A stretch of DNA of 64,000 bases. Source: Takakia lepidozioides. Taxonomy: Eukaryota; Streptophyta; Takakiopsida; Takakiales; Takakiaceae. This document shows, in pieces, positions 40,917 through 52,844 of the stretch. The position numbers and the translations under genes were made by a program. Where the stretch lies: positions 56,832,756-56,896,755 of the forward strand of contig CM060731.1 in the NCBI GenBank assembly GCA_030704615.1, in the 5' to 3' direction. The stretch's first letter is position 1. Each line of letters begins with the position of its first letter. The notes below the pieces were generated by a model. The model saw only the letters and a program-made list of their open reading frames with translations. It was not told the DNA's origin and ran no database searches.

Positions 40917-41006
40917 TTTTTTTTCAGGAGAGCCTACGACCAGATTTGAACCGGAGACCTTTCGGTTGATATCTCTCCTGTCGAGGCTCCAACCATTGTC
41001 CCAGGA
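40917..41006 (-). mobile_element. tRNA-derived SINE or tRNA retropseudogene with A tail
   Basis: On the minus strand: GGGACAATGGTTGGAGCCTC (A-box-like), CCGGTTCAAATCTGG (good B box) about 45 bp later, then CTCTCCTGAAAAAAAA. The oligo-A tail marks retrotransposition. It lies about 35 bp from the inner end of arm B. Confidence 0.6.
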
Positions 41007-41625
41007 ATGCCCACTTTGCTATTTTTCTTGAATTTCCAGCGTCCAAAAGTACTTGAAATTTCACATCTCCCACACCGGAGGTCCGAAAACTATGAGACCA
41101 AGCCTGTGCACCCCTCCTCGTCGAGGGCTTTCCAACGTTACCAAGCATCAGGGCTGGGACCTCGCGGTTTGGGACATCTCAACGCAACAAAACAAAACAA
41201 AACAAACGTCTCGCTTTATATACTGATAAATCAATTTGCTACTCTACAGGGATAGAAACTTGTATTGATTTGTTCCATGCAAAAACTGTTTTTCTCCATT
41301 TGACGTAGTTTCTTTCTTTCTTTTTATCTACAGTATAATGTATCCATCCTTGTCAAGCTCTAATCCATCATGATGAAATGAGGTAGAGGTCACCTGAAGT
41401 TCAAATATGATTCCAGCGATACATAGTGGATTGATGTTGATACCATAATCTCAATAGTGACTATGGCATTTGAACCATCTCAAAAAAAATTAGATCTAAG
41501 TGATGCTACGGCTTTGAATGAGTTTGTGGCTAATGAAAATTAAACTTTTTCTTGGGTCCGGCATTTGGAATATTTGTGTACATGCTTTGAAATTTACAAT
41601 TGTTTAAAAAGATAATTTAAAATAT

Positions 41626-42495
41626 ATGGAGCCGTACAACTATTGGAAGAAATGCAAGTGGAAGGCTTCAAGCTATGTGTTCTCTCTGCATGTAGCCTTG
41701 CTGGCCGAGTGGATGACGGCAAGTACTACTTTAACTAACTCCCTGAGTGAAGATCATGGCATCAAACAGTTTGGCTCCATGGTGGACCTTCTTGGCCGTG
41801 TGGGGCAATTGGATGAGGCAGAGGACCTCATCAACAAAATATCAATGAAACCAAATACTGCGGTGTGGATGGCGTTGCTTGGTGCCTGCAGAATCGACGG
41901 CAATGTGGATGGCTGAATGTGTGGCAACATCTATTCTCTAGTGGGATGAACAAGAGGCTGCGACTTATGTGTTGCTATCAAACATCTATGCCGTAGCTGG
42001 CAGGTGGGACGATAGTGCAAGTTGAGAAATATGATGAAGGTCGGAGGGGTTAGAAAGGAGCCAGGTCACTGCTGCATTGAGGTTGGAATTAGGGTGCATT
42101 TTTGTAGATGAGAAATTGCATTCAGAAATTGAGGAATCCCATGCTGAGGTGAGAAGATTGTCTGTGCAGATGAAGGAGGTAAGGTATGTGCCTAACACAC
42201 GCTTTGTATTGCATGATGTGGGGGAGGAGCAAAAGGTTTTTCTCTTGGCCACCACAGAGATAGGCTGGCCATTGGTTTTGGGCTGATCAGCACGTCCCCT
42301 TGGACTCCTCTCCCATCAAGAATCTCCGGGTATGTGGTGACTGCCACACTTACACCAAGTTCACCTCAAGGATTGTTGGTCGAGCAGGGAAGCTAACCAC
42401 TTTCATCACTTCGAAGATGGGGTTTGTTCTTGCGGGGATTATTGGTGAATCGATGTTTTTATGGAAAGGTAGGATGGTGGGATTGTCTTACTTCA
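41626..42495 (+). pseudogene. PPR–DYW C-terminal remnant (arm B)
   Basis: The inverted duplicate of 22938-23807, with the same frame changes and the same degraded HSEK block; no independent difference was noticed. The lesions therefore precede the duplication. Confidence 0.85.
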
Positions 42496-42684
42496 TTCAT
42501 TGATCTGTGTAGCTACTCAGTTCATCCACCATTTCCAGTGTACTGTTGAGGGCAAATAGGAAATGGTAGTGGGGTCTACAGCATAGGTGGGAAGTCAGCC
42601 CATAATTACACTTGGCTAGAGCAGGTAATGAGTGAAGAGGGGGTTTTGATTTAGTCGTGTTCTCACCAAGTTAGACTCTATGAT

Positions 42685-43388
42685 TTGCAATTTCACACAT
42701 GCTCTATAGAAAATTCATGTATGTCACATGGCACACTGCAGGAGCTCTTGGGCCCAGTTGAGGAATATGAGGAGTTAGAGAAGAATGCTGCTATCACTGC
42801 TCAGAGTGAGAAAGAAAGAAGGAAGAGAAATGGGTCTTACCTTGTAAAGATTGTAAACAACAGTGGTACAACTCAGGCTACTTTATTTCAATACAAGAAT
42901 GGCAAAGAGAATTATGTCTTAATTAAACAGGGAGGTCTCACTTGGACATTGGAAGTTTGGCTTTCAAGAGGGAAGAATGCTACATTTGTGTATGGGCTTT
43001 TTGGCATTTCAGGAAGCAACTATTAGGGCAGCATTTTAAGTTCAGGTTTCACTAGGTTTTACTACAATAGATTGTCCTCAGGAGATAAAGATAAAGATTC
43101 TTTAACATCCAGTGAATTTATACAGCCTACTGAGAGAGGGGCTGCAATTTTGCATGCGTGGGGTCTGCAGATGGAAAGCATCAAGGGTGCGACCCCTCCT
43201 TTTCGGGAGGAGGGAGTTCTCGTTCACCTTGGAGCATTACGTTGTCCTTCCATGATGCTGCTAGGATGGAGCTGGCCATAAGGGACAAGTGCCCTCACAA
43301 GATTGACATAGGGGCTGTTTACAATGTTGATGTAAGATTCTTATGTCAAGTCTGTAGTATATGGGGAGCCATCACTGAGCAGTAGCTA
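42685..43388 (+). CDS. Unrecognised ORF region (arm B)
   Basis: Duplicate of 22045-22748: 113-codon frame from 42685 and the AWGLQMESI and RDKCPHKIDIGAVY frames downstream. Identity with arm A is no stronger than in the surrounding non-coding DNA, so it gives no evidence of selection. Confidence 0.3.
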
Positions 43389-43872
43389 CTTCAGTTGTGG
43401 GAAACCATGAAGATGGCAGTCCACTTAAGGTTACCCGATTCTTTCATTGAATTTCTGCACCTGTCAGCAAATACATAGTTGTTTTTCCTGGAGTGAATAA
43501 CGTTTAAAAGACGAACAGCCAATGGATAAATGATTTGTTTGATGATGATGGACAAGACATGTTCCTGTCTAGCGAGGGTGTGAAGAGTTCTTCTCATATG
43601 GTTTCCTAGTGTGAATCTGCATTAAAGGTTTGCATTTGAAACTTGGGTTTTTAAGTCTGCGTTACAGACATGGAGCACTGAGAATGATAACTTGTCTCTT
43701 CACTACATCTCAGTTTATGGCTGCATACTGATTGACTGTAGTGGTGCTGCAGCCTGCTAAGAGGACAGCATATTCAAGCCTGGGAGCAGACCGAGTCTTC
43801 TCTCCTGTGGAGAGGGAGCTTGTTTCTGACATTGTGAGTTTCTGGCCCTGATCTGAAAGTTCTATGTGCATG

Positions 43873-44034
43873 TGACAGAAATATATCAACAAAAAAAGCA
43901 TATGAGAAGACTCATAGGAACGGGACACCACCCAGGAACCGGGGAGAAGAGTATGCCACACCCGTCAGTAGCAAGATTAGACCCCAGAATCGTCTCGGTC
44001 GCACTTAGTGCACTTAGCCAACTGAGCTACCGAC
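43873..44034 (-). mobile_element. tRNA-derived SINE-like sequence (arm B)
   Basis: Inverted duplicate of 21399-21560. Confidence 0.6.
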
Positions 44035-44683
44035 TGTTGGTTTTTAATTTCCGAATGGTAAATCACAAAAAATCAAAAGTGATCACGGAAATCACTGCAG
44101 AGAAGCCTTCGTCAACACACACAAGGAATCTGATACTCAGAGTGCCTGCACATCTTCCAATGACATGAAAAACTCTGGTCTACAACTCCTAGTAGAAGTC
44201 TATCTTAACGCTATTTGGTTCACTTGACTCACCGCCAAGTGTAGCCAACAAAACTTCAAGAATATTCACACCTAATCTCGTTTCTCAATGGCACCTGATG
44301 CCCAGTGCACTACAACACACAACCACGCCTTGGTGTTGAACCAATTGACCTGCCGACTCCCCTGGAAACAAAATTATTCTGGAATATCCTGCAAACATGT
44401 CACACCATCGCATCATGCAGTGTAACACAAAGCTGATGAACTCATTGATTGGTTCATGAAAACATACTTGTCATTAATTTGTGTCCCTTTTTCACAGGTT
44501 CTTGAAGTTGGTCCATGGTTGAATACAGAAGCAGTCTAACTTAGTAGTGTACTTCTATAGCGTGGAAAGGTGTGACAGAAACAAGAGAATATAGAAATGT
44601 CACCAAACACAAAAAAATAGAGCCAGTATCCCAATGAATTCACCTTCTCAATACTCCATGAGCCATCAAAAAATTTGTCCCCG

Positions 44684-46967
44684 TCACTCCTTGATAGAAC
44701 GTAAGAAATCACATAACACGCGGTCAAACAAATCCTCCGCTTCTACCTGTCCAATATAGCCAATTATACGATTATCTTGGCATTCAGATTGGTGTTTAGC
44801 TGGCTTCTTTGCAGGATAGGCAACTACCAAGCTGATGCAACCATCTTTGCATGCGGCAAGCACCCTTGTTTTGGACTCGGAACTATTCTTGTACATCTGT
44901 TCCGGATCTGTAGTTGCCACTGCTCTAGCCCACTGCACCTCAGATCGCAGCTTCAGTTGACAGAAGACAGGAATCTTCAAATTCCCAAGTCTCACAACAA
45001 AAAGAACATCAGCTCCAGATCCGTCGTCAAAAATGAGGCATGGCGGACGAGATTTCTCTTCAGCATCAAGAAATTTACTTACGGTGTGGATCCTATATGA
45101 CTCCCTCCACACTCCTCACCTTCACCGGTAATCGTTGGCTTGTCCCTTGCGAATTTTGGAGGCAGGGTTGCATCCTTGAAACAGCACATATCGGCCAACA
45201 ATTTTGTGCCGTCAAACAGCTTGGCCACATGAACTGTGAAAAGTTTCTCCCATGCCCTACCCATTGCACTGGGATCATCCTTGCAACCAACCATGTAGTC
45301 TTTAAGTGATTTCTCAAATGAATGGTTGATCGTCAAATAGTTCATGATGCTATGATGGACTGTCGGTTCGACTATAGAGAAAGTGAATTGGGAACCTGTT
45401 GAATGGTGTAGCTGTCCAAGGCCACACTCGAGCAAAGTCATATCTCCGTCCGTTGAAACGGTATGTTCTCCCCTCCCTGCATAGGCAAAGGAGGTTCCTA
45501 TTCTTTGCACCAAGGAAGCACCATTGAATGATTCTTCTTTCAGGACAAATGTGCCTTTTGCTCCACACAGAGCGCTCACAGCATAATAAATGGAAGTGCT
45601 GTCATTGGTGTTGCTTGTGATCTCCTTGAAATAGTTGTCTACTACCGTTATATCCCATCTTCCTCCAGCCTTCCTCAGAAGGCGCTCGACACAACTTACC
45701 AAACACCTTCGACGGCCTCTGAACTTTTCCAGCAGATACTGGGCATTGTCCTCCATATGATCATCCTCTAGCTTCAGGTACTCGCTGCAGAATTTCAGAA
45801 CCTGACGCACATCTGTCCATGAAGAAAATGGAGCAGAAGAAAATGGAACCGGGCCACCACCCCCTTCTTTTGCAATCAGCGAACCTATGTCCGCTTCCAG
45901 CTTCAAAAAGCTGACACCTGTACCAGCAACAAATACTTTCTGCTTTGGCAACGCCGTAGATGGCCCCACTAGGGCTTTGATCAACGGAGAAAAAATGGAC
46001 CTTAGCTCTTTCATCTCGGGGGATTCATAGTCATTTACATTTTTCCTTCCCAACACCTGCGCTTCATCCAGAACTACACTGAAAGTGCCAACCTTCCCCT
46101 CTAAATCCGTCCACAGTTTTTCTATCCTAGCATTTAGCCCCTCTGAATCTTCCAGGGAAGTAACCACGTTAAAAAGTTTCCAAGTAAGCACATCATATAG
46201 ATCGTTACGATCTGCACCAAGGAAAGCACGGACTTGCACCTGGAGCATGAGCCATTGCAGAGGACTCAAATCAGGAATTTCTTGGTGTCAAAATTCCAAG
46301 ATTAACAACCTTGAAAGAATGGCACACCTCATACGTTTCATCACATTCCTGTGATTCATTGCCTTATCGACCTCTATCTCGTGAGAACTCACAGAGGCGA
46401 CATCATCTGACCCACCGTTTCCTTTGGTTTTAGCTGTCCAAAAAAAACCCCACTTCTCTGCAAGCAGCTCGTAAAGAAACCGAGTTTTCCCACTCCCACT
46501 CACTCCAACAACTGGCACAACACCATTCGAGCCATCATTCGCTCGTTCCCACAAATCACCAACATCTTCAGTCCAACGAGCAGTTAATTTATCCAGTAAA
46601 ATGCTTGGATAACCACAGTGGTCGAATGGCACACCGTTCTGTATAGACAAATTGCACCCCATCTTTTTGAACGTGTCCAAAAACTCAGAAAATTTCAAAT
46701 TCCATTCTTGCATAACCACCTTCACTGATTCTGTAAGCAAAACCCACACACTTTCCGTCACTCCTGACAGATCCATGTATCTGAAGAAAAATAAGAGCAT
46801 CCTATCTTGCAAATAATTGAACAATACAAAAGATACACCAACAAAGCCTATGACCAAAGAAAATGCAAAGAGAAGGGGAACATGGAAGGGAAGGCCAAGT
46901 AACAGAGTAGCTCCACCTGAAAACCCGTTTCCAGAGGTTTTCAATCTCTTCGCAGATCTCTCTCCCC
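44684..46967 (-). pseudogene. CRN-like P-loop NTPase–nuclease gene, arm B copy (no exon 1)
   Basis: Exon 2 equivalent is 46967-46917 and exon 3 starts at 46763. The reading frame runs without the arm A insertion through SILLDKLTARWTEDVGDLW and Walker A (about 46498-46472), then meets a TGA at about 46288-46290, where arm A has TGT (Cys). Beyond it the same frame continues through Walker B (VVLDEAQVLG) to about 45079; YDVLTWK is an extra five-residue stretch absent in arm A. The nuclease-like end (GADVLF, FCQLK) is 45112-44684, after the frame change shared with arm A. It has no promoter or header exon, so it is a truncated duplicate. Confidence 0.7.
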
Positions 46968-47159
46968 CTGCAAATATGTCAGATTTTGTCAAATTTCAAA
47001 AGATCTGCATTCATCCAAACTCTTACCATGGAATTACTGATGAAACTGCTGTTGTATGGCAGCATCCTGTAACCCTAAGCCCTAAACCGAGGACAAACTA
47101 AATTATCTGAGCACACACCGATCTCTATCAGTCATGGAATATTCAGAAGTTTTCAATCT

Positions 47160-47630
47160 CTTCCCAAATCTCTCTCCCACTGCATATATGTCAGACTCCA
47201 CCCATCACAGAGTATGTCCTGGCCTTGAAAGAGGCCCTCCCACACTTTACACAGTCACTTCAAGATCTCTCCTCTTGCCCATGGTGATACAAGGAGGGAG
47301 GTAGAAGGTGCTGTAGATTCTTGGGAGAGCTTCGCCACTTCTGCTGCTGATAGAGTCATGGAAGGAAACTAATTATCTGTGGTAGAGCAATAAATTGGTG
47401 GACCCATGAGGTCAAGCTCAAGATTGCTGAGAGGCAGGCGCTCTATAAGGACTGCTGTAATATCAAAGATGAAAAAATGCTCTGGTCTAGATACTACCAA
47501 CTGCGTAAAGAGGTCAATCAGCTTGTAAGGGATCAGAAGAGGCTTTACTGGGAGAAGTTGTACAGTGACATAAACTTAACCCACCATGGTCGTAATGACA
47601 AAAGATTATGGTTGGCCTTATAGCCAATCA
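47160..47630 (+). mobile_element. LINE fragment in arm B
   Basis: Duplicate of the arm A fragment at 17745-18215 (EYVLALKEALPHFTQSL, then NWWTHEVKLKIAERQALYK, then LWSRYYQLRKEVNQL). The direct-copy fragment 16457-16931 has no counterpart here. Confidence 0.75.
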
Positions 47631-48914
47631 TCATAACACCAACAATTGCACAACCAATACATGTACCCTACCTGGATCTTGGCAAGAACCACAACAGTGA
47701 TAGACAATGTATATAGACTGGGAAAACGTAACACACCGAAGAGAAAAGAAGACAAGAACGCAGAACACTTTAAACCTGCCCTCATCTGCCGCAATCTGAC
47801 CGACCTTAAGAAAATAATAGTCCTTTAGGTCTGGAAACCTTCAAGTGCAAACCCTGTTACCTGCTGGGGGTGCTACAAAAGAATAAACCACAAGTATCAA
47901 CCAACAAAACGACTTGGAATAAAAATAGAAGAGGGTGTAAGGACAGCAATCACTGTACTATTGATAACATACCAGCAGCTTCAGAGGGTTCAAAGCAAAA
48001 AACATAACGAAAAAAAAACAAACCATAAACACTACCAAGAAGCTGCTTGTAATGCTAAAAATATGCAAATATCTCAAGATACTAGATTCAGTTTGAAATA
48101 CCCTGTCCTAACAAACAACCGTGTCTTTCAAAGGACCCCCCTCATATTTTACTTGTTAACATGGATCTATCGAATGAATAAACTGCATGTATCAACCGTA
48201 CACAGGATCACACACGGGATTGGGAGAAGCTGTTGAAACCCTGAGTGCACAACGCAGCCAAGAAACCAAAAAAATTGCAAACACTTGACTCCAAGCTACG
48301 CATTGAACGAATCATTGAACAAATCAGCAACTGCAGCGGGTTCAACAATCAACTGCCCAATTGTCTTGCAAGAATTCAAATGTGCCTGCCCATCATCAGA
48401 ATTGCAGACATAAAAACAAACGGGCTCAGACTGCCCTAGGCAACCCATCGACATTCACCAGACTCTCTCCATGACGCACTATCTGACACCCTAGCTAATG
48501 GGTGAACACTGTCACAGAAGGTTCTGCAACTCACATAAGTCACCAACAACCACATTCTGTCATCGACCAATTAACAGCTCAAAACATGCGCACAATTTCG
48601 GCTAGAGCTTTCTATCTTCTGAAGATGGTACTCAAGAAATTGTAAAGGTTTGAACAACACTATTGATTCGCAGGTCACATGCATCAAAGTACTGAAGAGA
48701 GAACAGAAACTCATTCTTCACACATTGGTAGCAAACCCTACAAACTTACACTCACCAGACTCCCTCCTGGACGCACTATCTGACACCCTAAACCATCAAC
48801 CATGGTTTCCATAACCAACAATCCCACAAAGAAAGTAGGCTGCGAAGACAGACACAACACCGTTCAACCAAGAAGCAAGAGACGTAACAAAAATCAGATG
48901 AAGATTTGAAACCC

Positions 48915-49480
48915 TCGCCCTTGGGTGGTCTTGGTTCTTTGGCTTTGCCATCGCTATTTTCAGAGGTTAGTGTCGCTGCGTTATGGGCTTCCTGGGGTTC
49001 TAAGTTCTAACTTTTTTCCCCTTAAAAATTTGAAACAAATGCGAATACATGAAAGCCTTGCCAATATAGTAAGGCGAGCTGCGGCATTGCTGCTCAACGT
49101 GCTGAGAAGGATCAACAAACTGCTTAAGGTGCATATGCAGTCAGCAAACATGTGCAACATCCAATTCTCAAAGTTTTGAACCTCCTGCTGGAGCTCTGTT
49201 ACTCTACGAATGAATCGTGCTAAGCATCAAAATCCTTTGCTTAGAGCAAACATCTTCATTTTAAATTTTCATTTGGAAACAGGGGAATGGTAATGGCGCT
49301 GCTGAGTCCAGGCGGACTATGCAAAGGGTTTCTTTTTGGTACCGAGAATTAGTTCAAAGACAGTTGTAGATGAACTATTTCATCCAGATTTACAGATGAG
49401 CATCAGAACATACATAGTTGATACACGGGAGATGCATCAAATCCGAACTTTCAAGTGAGCCATCCTCATACAGCTGTACA
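48915..49480. other. Spacer beyond arm B, no supported gene
   Basis: One 84-codon frame (48925-49179) has no recognisable features. Confidence 0.4.
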
Positions 49481-49553
49481 AGTCAATCTTCTATATCCTT
49501 CTCCCCTCCCCTGAACAATCTGAGGTAGGAGCAAGTAAAGGTAACGGACACAC

Positions 49554-49760
49554 CTTTTAACAATGCATTCGCAAATGCGTAATGATCTTTGTCAGTAGCC
49601 ATGGCTACTACGGGGGGTAATTCTGCCTCTGGAAAGGCCTCTCGGAGTAGATGCGCCAATGCAATGGCAGATCCTTCAGTGTGTGCTAATACCGTCCATG
49701 AGAGATTGGGCTTCATGGAACCCAGTGAAGCCCAATCGAGTTTGCCATGGATCTTGTAGT
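49554..49760 (-). pseudogene. Dihydrofolate/folylpolyglutamate synthase (FolC-type) exon fragment
   Basis: The minus strand reads SLMDG, then in a shifted frame AHTEGSAIALAHLLREAFPE, followed by VVAMATDKDHYAFANALLKG, ending at AAAAG|GTGTGT (donor 49553-49552). DGAHT-x-x-SA-x-x-L and the VVAMA-DKDH block are hallmarks of the C-terminal Mur-ligase-like domain of FolC enzymes, which add glutamate to dihydropteroate or folates. The shift inside DG|AHTE and the lack of other exons mark it as a captured or decayed fragment. Confidence 0.7.
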
Positions 49761-50099
49761 AAAGAGGGCAAGAAAAGAAGTGAAAATGACTGAGAAAGCG
49801 AGAATGAAGGTGCTGTTTTGGGGGCTACACCAAATGATTGGAAAGCATAGGCAGGCTCCATAACCTCAACTCAACTATCAGGACTTGCATCACAACATAT
49901 ATTGACAGGGCTTGGATGTATTACATGCATTTGTTTCTCTCGCAATTGTGAACACTTTTTGAGGTAGCCCGGGCAGCTGCCATGAGGAGCATAAGGCTCA
50001 TGGAACAGTGCCCAAGGGAAGGGGTGAAGATAAGAGCAAACTCGACAAGTCGTATGAGAGGGCAGCAACTGTGAATGTGGAAAAATTTCCGCTTCACAC

Positions 50100-50270
50100 A
50101 GTCTCCCAAGTTTAATCAACCAGAACTGTTCTTCCGAGCCATCAAACCACATGCCAAACAATGTCACCACATGGTTGCCACAATGCAATCTGGGCATGGT
50201 AAATGGAACAACAGATCCCCTTTGTATTTCAAGAGCCGTGCACAACAACTGACAGCCAGCTCACCTGTCA
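50100..50270. repeat. Direct repeat, left copy (adjacent to DYW stop)
   Basis: CTCCCAAGTTTAATCAAC, then CAAACAATGTCACCACATGG, then CAGCCAGCTCACCTGTCA recur at 55438-55592, with a 26-bp indel near the start. The intervening 5.2 kb contains the whole locus 3 gene. Confidence 0.85.
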
Positions 50271-52731
50271 CCAATATTCCCCGCAAGAACAAACCCCATC
50301 TTCAAAGTGATGAAAGCGGTTTGCGTCCCGCACCACAATTGTTCGGCCAACAATCTTTGAGATGAACTTGGTGGCGGTGTGGCAGTCACTACATACCCGT
50401 AGATTCTTGGTGAGACGGAGAGCCGTCCCAGGGGTCGTGCTGATCAGCCCAAAACCAATGGCCAGCTTCTCACTGTGGTAGCGAAGAGAAAATTCATTTT
50501 CCTCCTCCCCCACATTATGCAATACAAAGCGCGTGTCAGGCACGTAGCCTGCCTCCTTCATCTGCCCAGACAATCTTCTCAGCTCAGCATGGATTTCCTC
50601 AATTTTGGGATGCAATTTGTCATCTACAACAAAGGTGTGCACCTTGTTGCCAACCTCAATGCAGCAGCAGCCTGGCTTCTTCCTAACCCCTCGGACATTC
50701 ATCATTTTTCTCACCCTTGAAATATCGTCCCACCTGCTAGCTGCAGCATAGATGTTTGATAGCAACACGTAAGTCGCGGCATCCTGTTCATACCACTTGA
50801 GAATGGATACTGCTGCACGTTCAGCAATCTCCACATTGCCATGTATTCTGCAAGCGCCAAGCAAGGCCCTCCAAACCCCAGCATCTGGTTTGATTGGCAT
50901 TTTACTAATGAGGTCCTCTGCCTCATCCAATTGCCCCGCACGTCCAAGAAGGTCCACCATGCAGCAAAAGTGCTCCACTGTTGGAGTGACACCATGATTT
51001 TGACTCATGGAATCAAAGTGGCGTCTTCCTTCATCCAGCAAGCCAGTGTGGCTACATGCAGAGAGAATACATATAAAGGTGATGATGTTCGGCTTCAACC
51101 CTTCCTTTTTCATTCCTTCAAATAGTTGCAGGGCCTCCCTGTGACGACCATGCTGGGCATATCCTGCGATCATGGCATTCCAAGACACCGTGTTTCTTTC
51201 TGCCATAGAGTCGAACACTCCCTTTGCATCCTCAATGCTGCCGCATTTGGCGTACATGTCCACAAGGGTATTGTTCAGAATGACGTCTGGTACGATTCCC
51301 GCTTTGATGATGTCACCATGGACCTCTTTGCCCCTTTCCAGGGCTGCCAGGCTCGCACACGCATTACAAACGCAAACGAATGTGACGATATTTGGCTTCA
51401 CCCCTTCCAGCATCATTTGCTCATACATCCCCAAAGCCTCCATTCCACACCCATACTGGGTATATCCTGTGATCATCGCACTCCAAGACACCACGTTTCT
51501 TTTCTGCCATAGAGTCGAACACTCCCTTTGCATCCTCAATGCTACCACATTTAGCATACATGTCCACCAGGGTAGTGTTTAGAATGACGTTTGGTACAAT
51601 TCCCTTTGATGATGTCACCATGGACCTCTTTGCCCCTTTCCAGGGCAGCCAGGCTCGCACATGCATTGCAAACGCAGACGAACGTGACCATGTCAGGCTT
51701 CACCCCTTCCAGCCTCATTTGCTCATACATCCCCAAAGCCTCCATTCCACACCCATGCTGGGCATATCCTGTGATCATGGCACTCCAAGACACCACGTTT
51801 CTTTCTGCCATAGAGTCAAACACTCCCTTTGCATCCTTGATGCTGCCGCATTTGGCGTACATGTCCACCAGGGTATTGTTCAGAATGACAACTGGTACGA
51901 TTCCCGCTTTGATGATGTCACCATGGACCTCTTTGCCCCTCTCCAGGGCTGCCAGGCTCGACAATCATTGCAAACGCAGACGAATGTGACGCTGTTCGGC
52001 TTCACCCCTTCCAGCCCCATTTGCTCATACATCCCCAAAGCCTCCATTCCACACCCATGCTGGGCATATCCTGCGATCATCGCACTCCAGGACACCACGT
52101 CTCTTTCTGCCATAGTGTCGAACACTCCCTTTGCATCCTCGATGCTGCCGCATTTGGCGTACATGTTCACCAGGGTACTGTTCAGAATGACATCTGGTAC
52201 AATTCCCGCTTTGATGATGTCACCATGGACCTCTTTGCCTCTCTCCAGGGCTGCCAGGCTCGCACATGCATTGCAAACGCAGACGAACGTGATTTGGTTG
52301 GGCTTCAGACCTTCCAATATCAGTTGCTCATATGTCTCCAAAGCATTCTTCCCACACCCATGCTTGTTAAATCCTGCCATCATAATATTCCAAGAGACCA
52401 AATCTCGTTCAGGCATGTTCTGGAAAACTTGGTGTGCATCCACAATGCTTCCAAACTTAACATACATGTTCACAAGGGTGTTGTTTAGAAAAACGTTTGG
52501 CTTGAATCTGCTTCGAATAATGTGAGCATGCAGCTGCTTTCCAGCTTCCAGGCTTTTCATCTTCATACACTTCTGCAAGAGACAGACATAGGTATCTGAA
52601 TCTGCTGAAACGCCTCCTTGGCTGAGAATCTGTAGAGCCTCTTTCAGTTGCCCTGCCTCACATAGCATCCTCACATGCCCAGAAGTGCCAGAAGAGCTGT
52701 TTTCTGTTTTCGGATAATTTCCTGTTGCCAC
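50268..52731 (-). pseudogene. PPR–DYW protein, locus 3, with at least three frameshifts
   Basis: From 52731: MATGNYPKTEN, TSGHVRMLCEAGQLKEAL (same PPR start as locus 1), a diverged first PLS triplet (LVNMYVKFGSIVDAHQVF), and four 101-residue PLS units. Then the E/E+ motifs (CCMVDLLGRAGQLDEAED) and a complete DYW domain: HSEKLAIGFGLIS, CSDCHTATKF, terminus HHFEDGVCSCGEYW at 50268. Frame breaks: a 1-bp loss at about 51962, a 2-bp loss at about 51605 and a 1-bp gain at about 51507. These make two of the units 302 bp rather than 303. From 51557 to 50268 the frame is open. PLS–DYW proteins edit organellar transcripts C to U. The breaks argue for a pseudogene unless they are assembly errors in near-identical repeats. 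Confidence 0.85.
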
Positions 52732-52844
52732 ACTGGCAGTAACATGTCATGATCACTCCAAGTCACCATAGATCCATCAAACGAGCCAAATTGGAGAACT
52801 TCAAATGCAAAATCAGGGACTAGTTGACACGTGTTGAAGAAAGT

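Larger units (their letters stand above)
41041..48912 (-). repeat. Arm B of the large inverted repeat
   Basis: Reverse complement of 16940-24389. It carries about 460 bp that arm A lacks (about 48155-48316, and about 295 bp between two direct repeats near 48456 and 48748). It lacks the 73-bp insertion of arm A. Exon 1 of the CRN-like gene lies outside the repeated region, so this arm has none. Confidence 0.93.

Noticed and set aside
45079-46269. Arm B CRN-like gene as an intact 396-codon gene starting at its own Met
   Set aside because: The same frame continues upstream through Walker A beyond a single TGA; starting downstream would lose the P-loop, and it would need a start inside a conserved domain.
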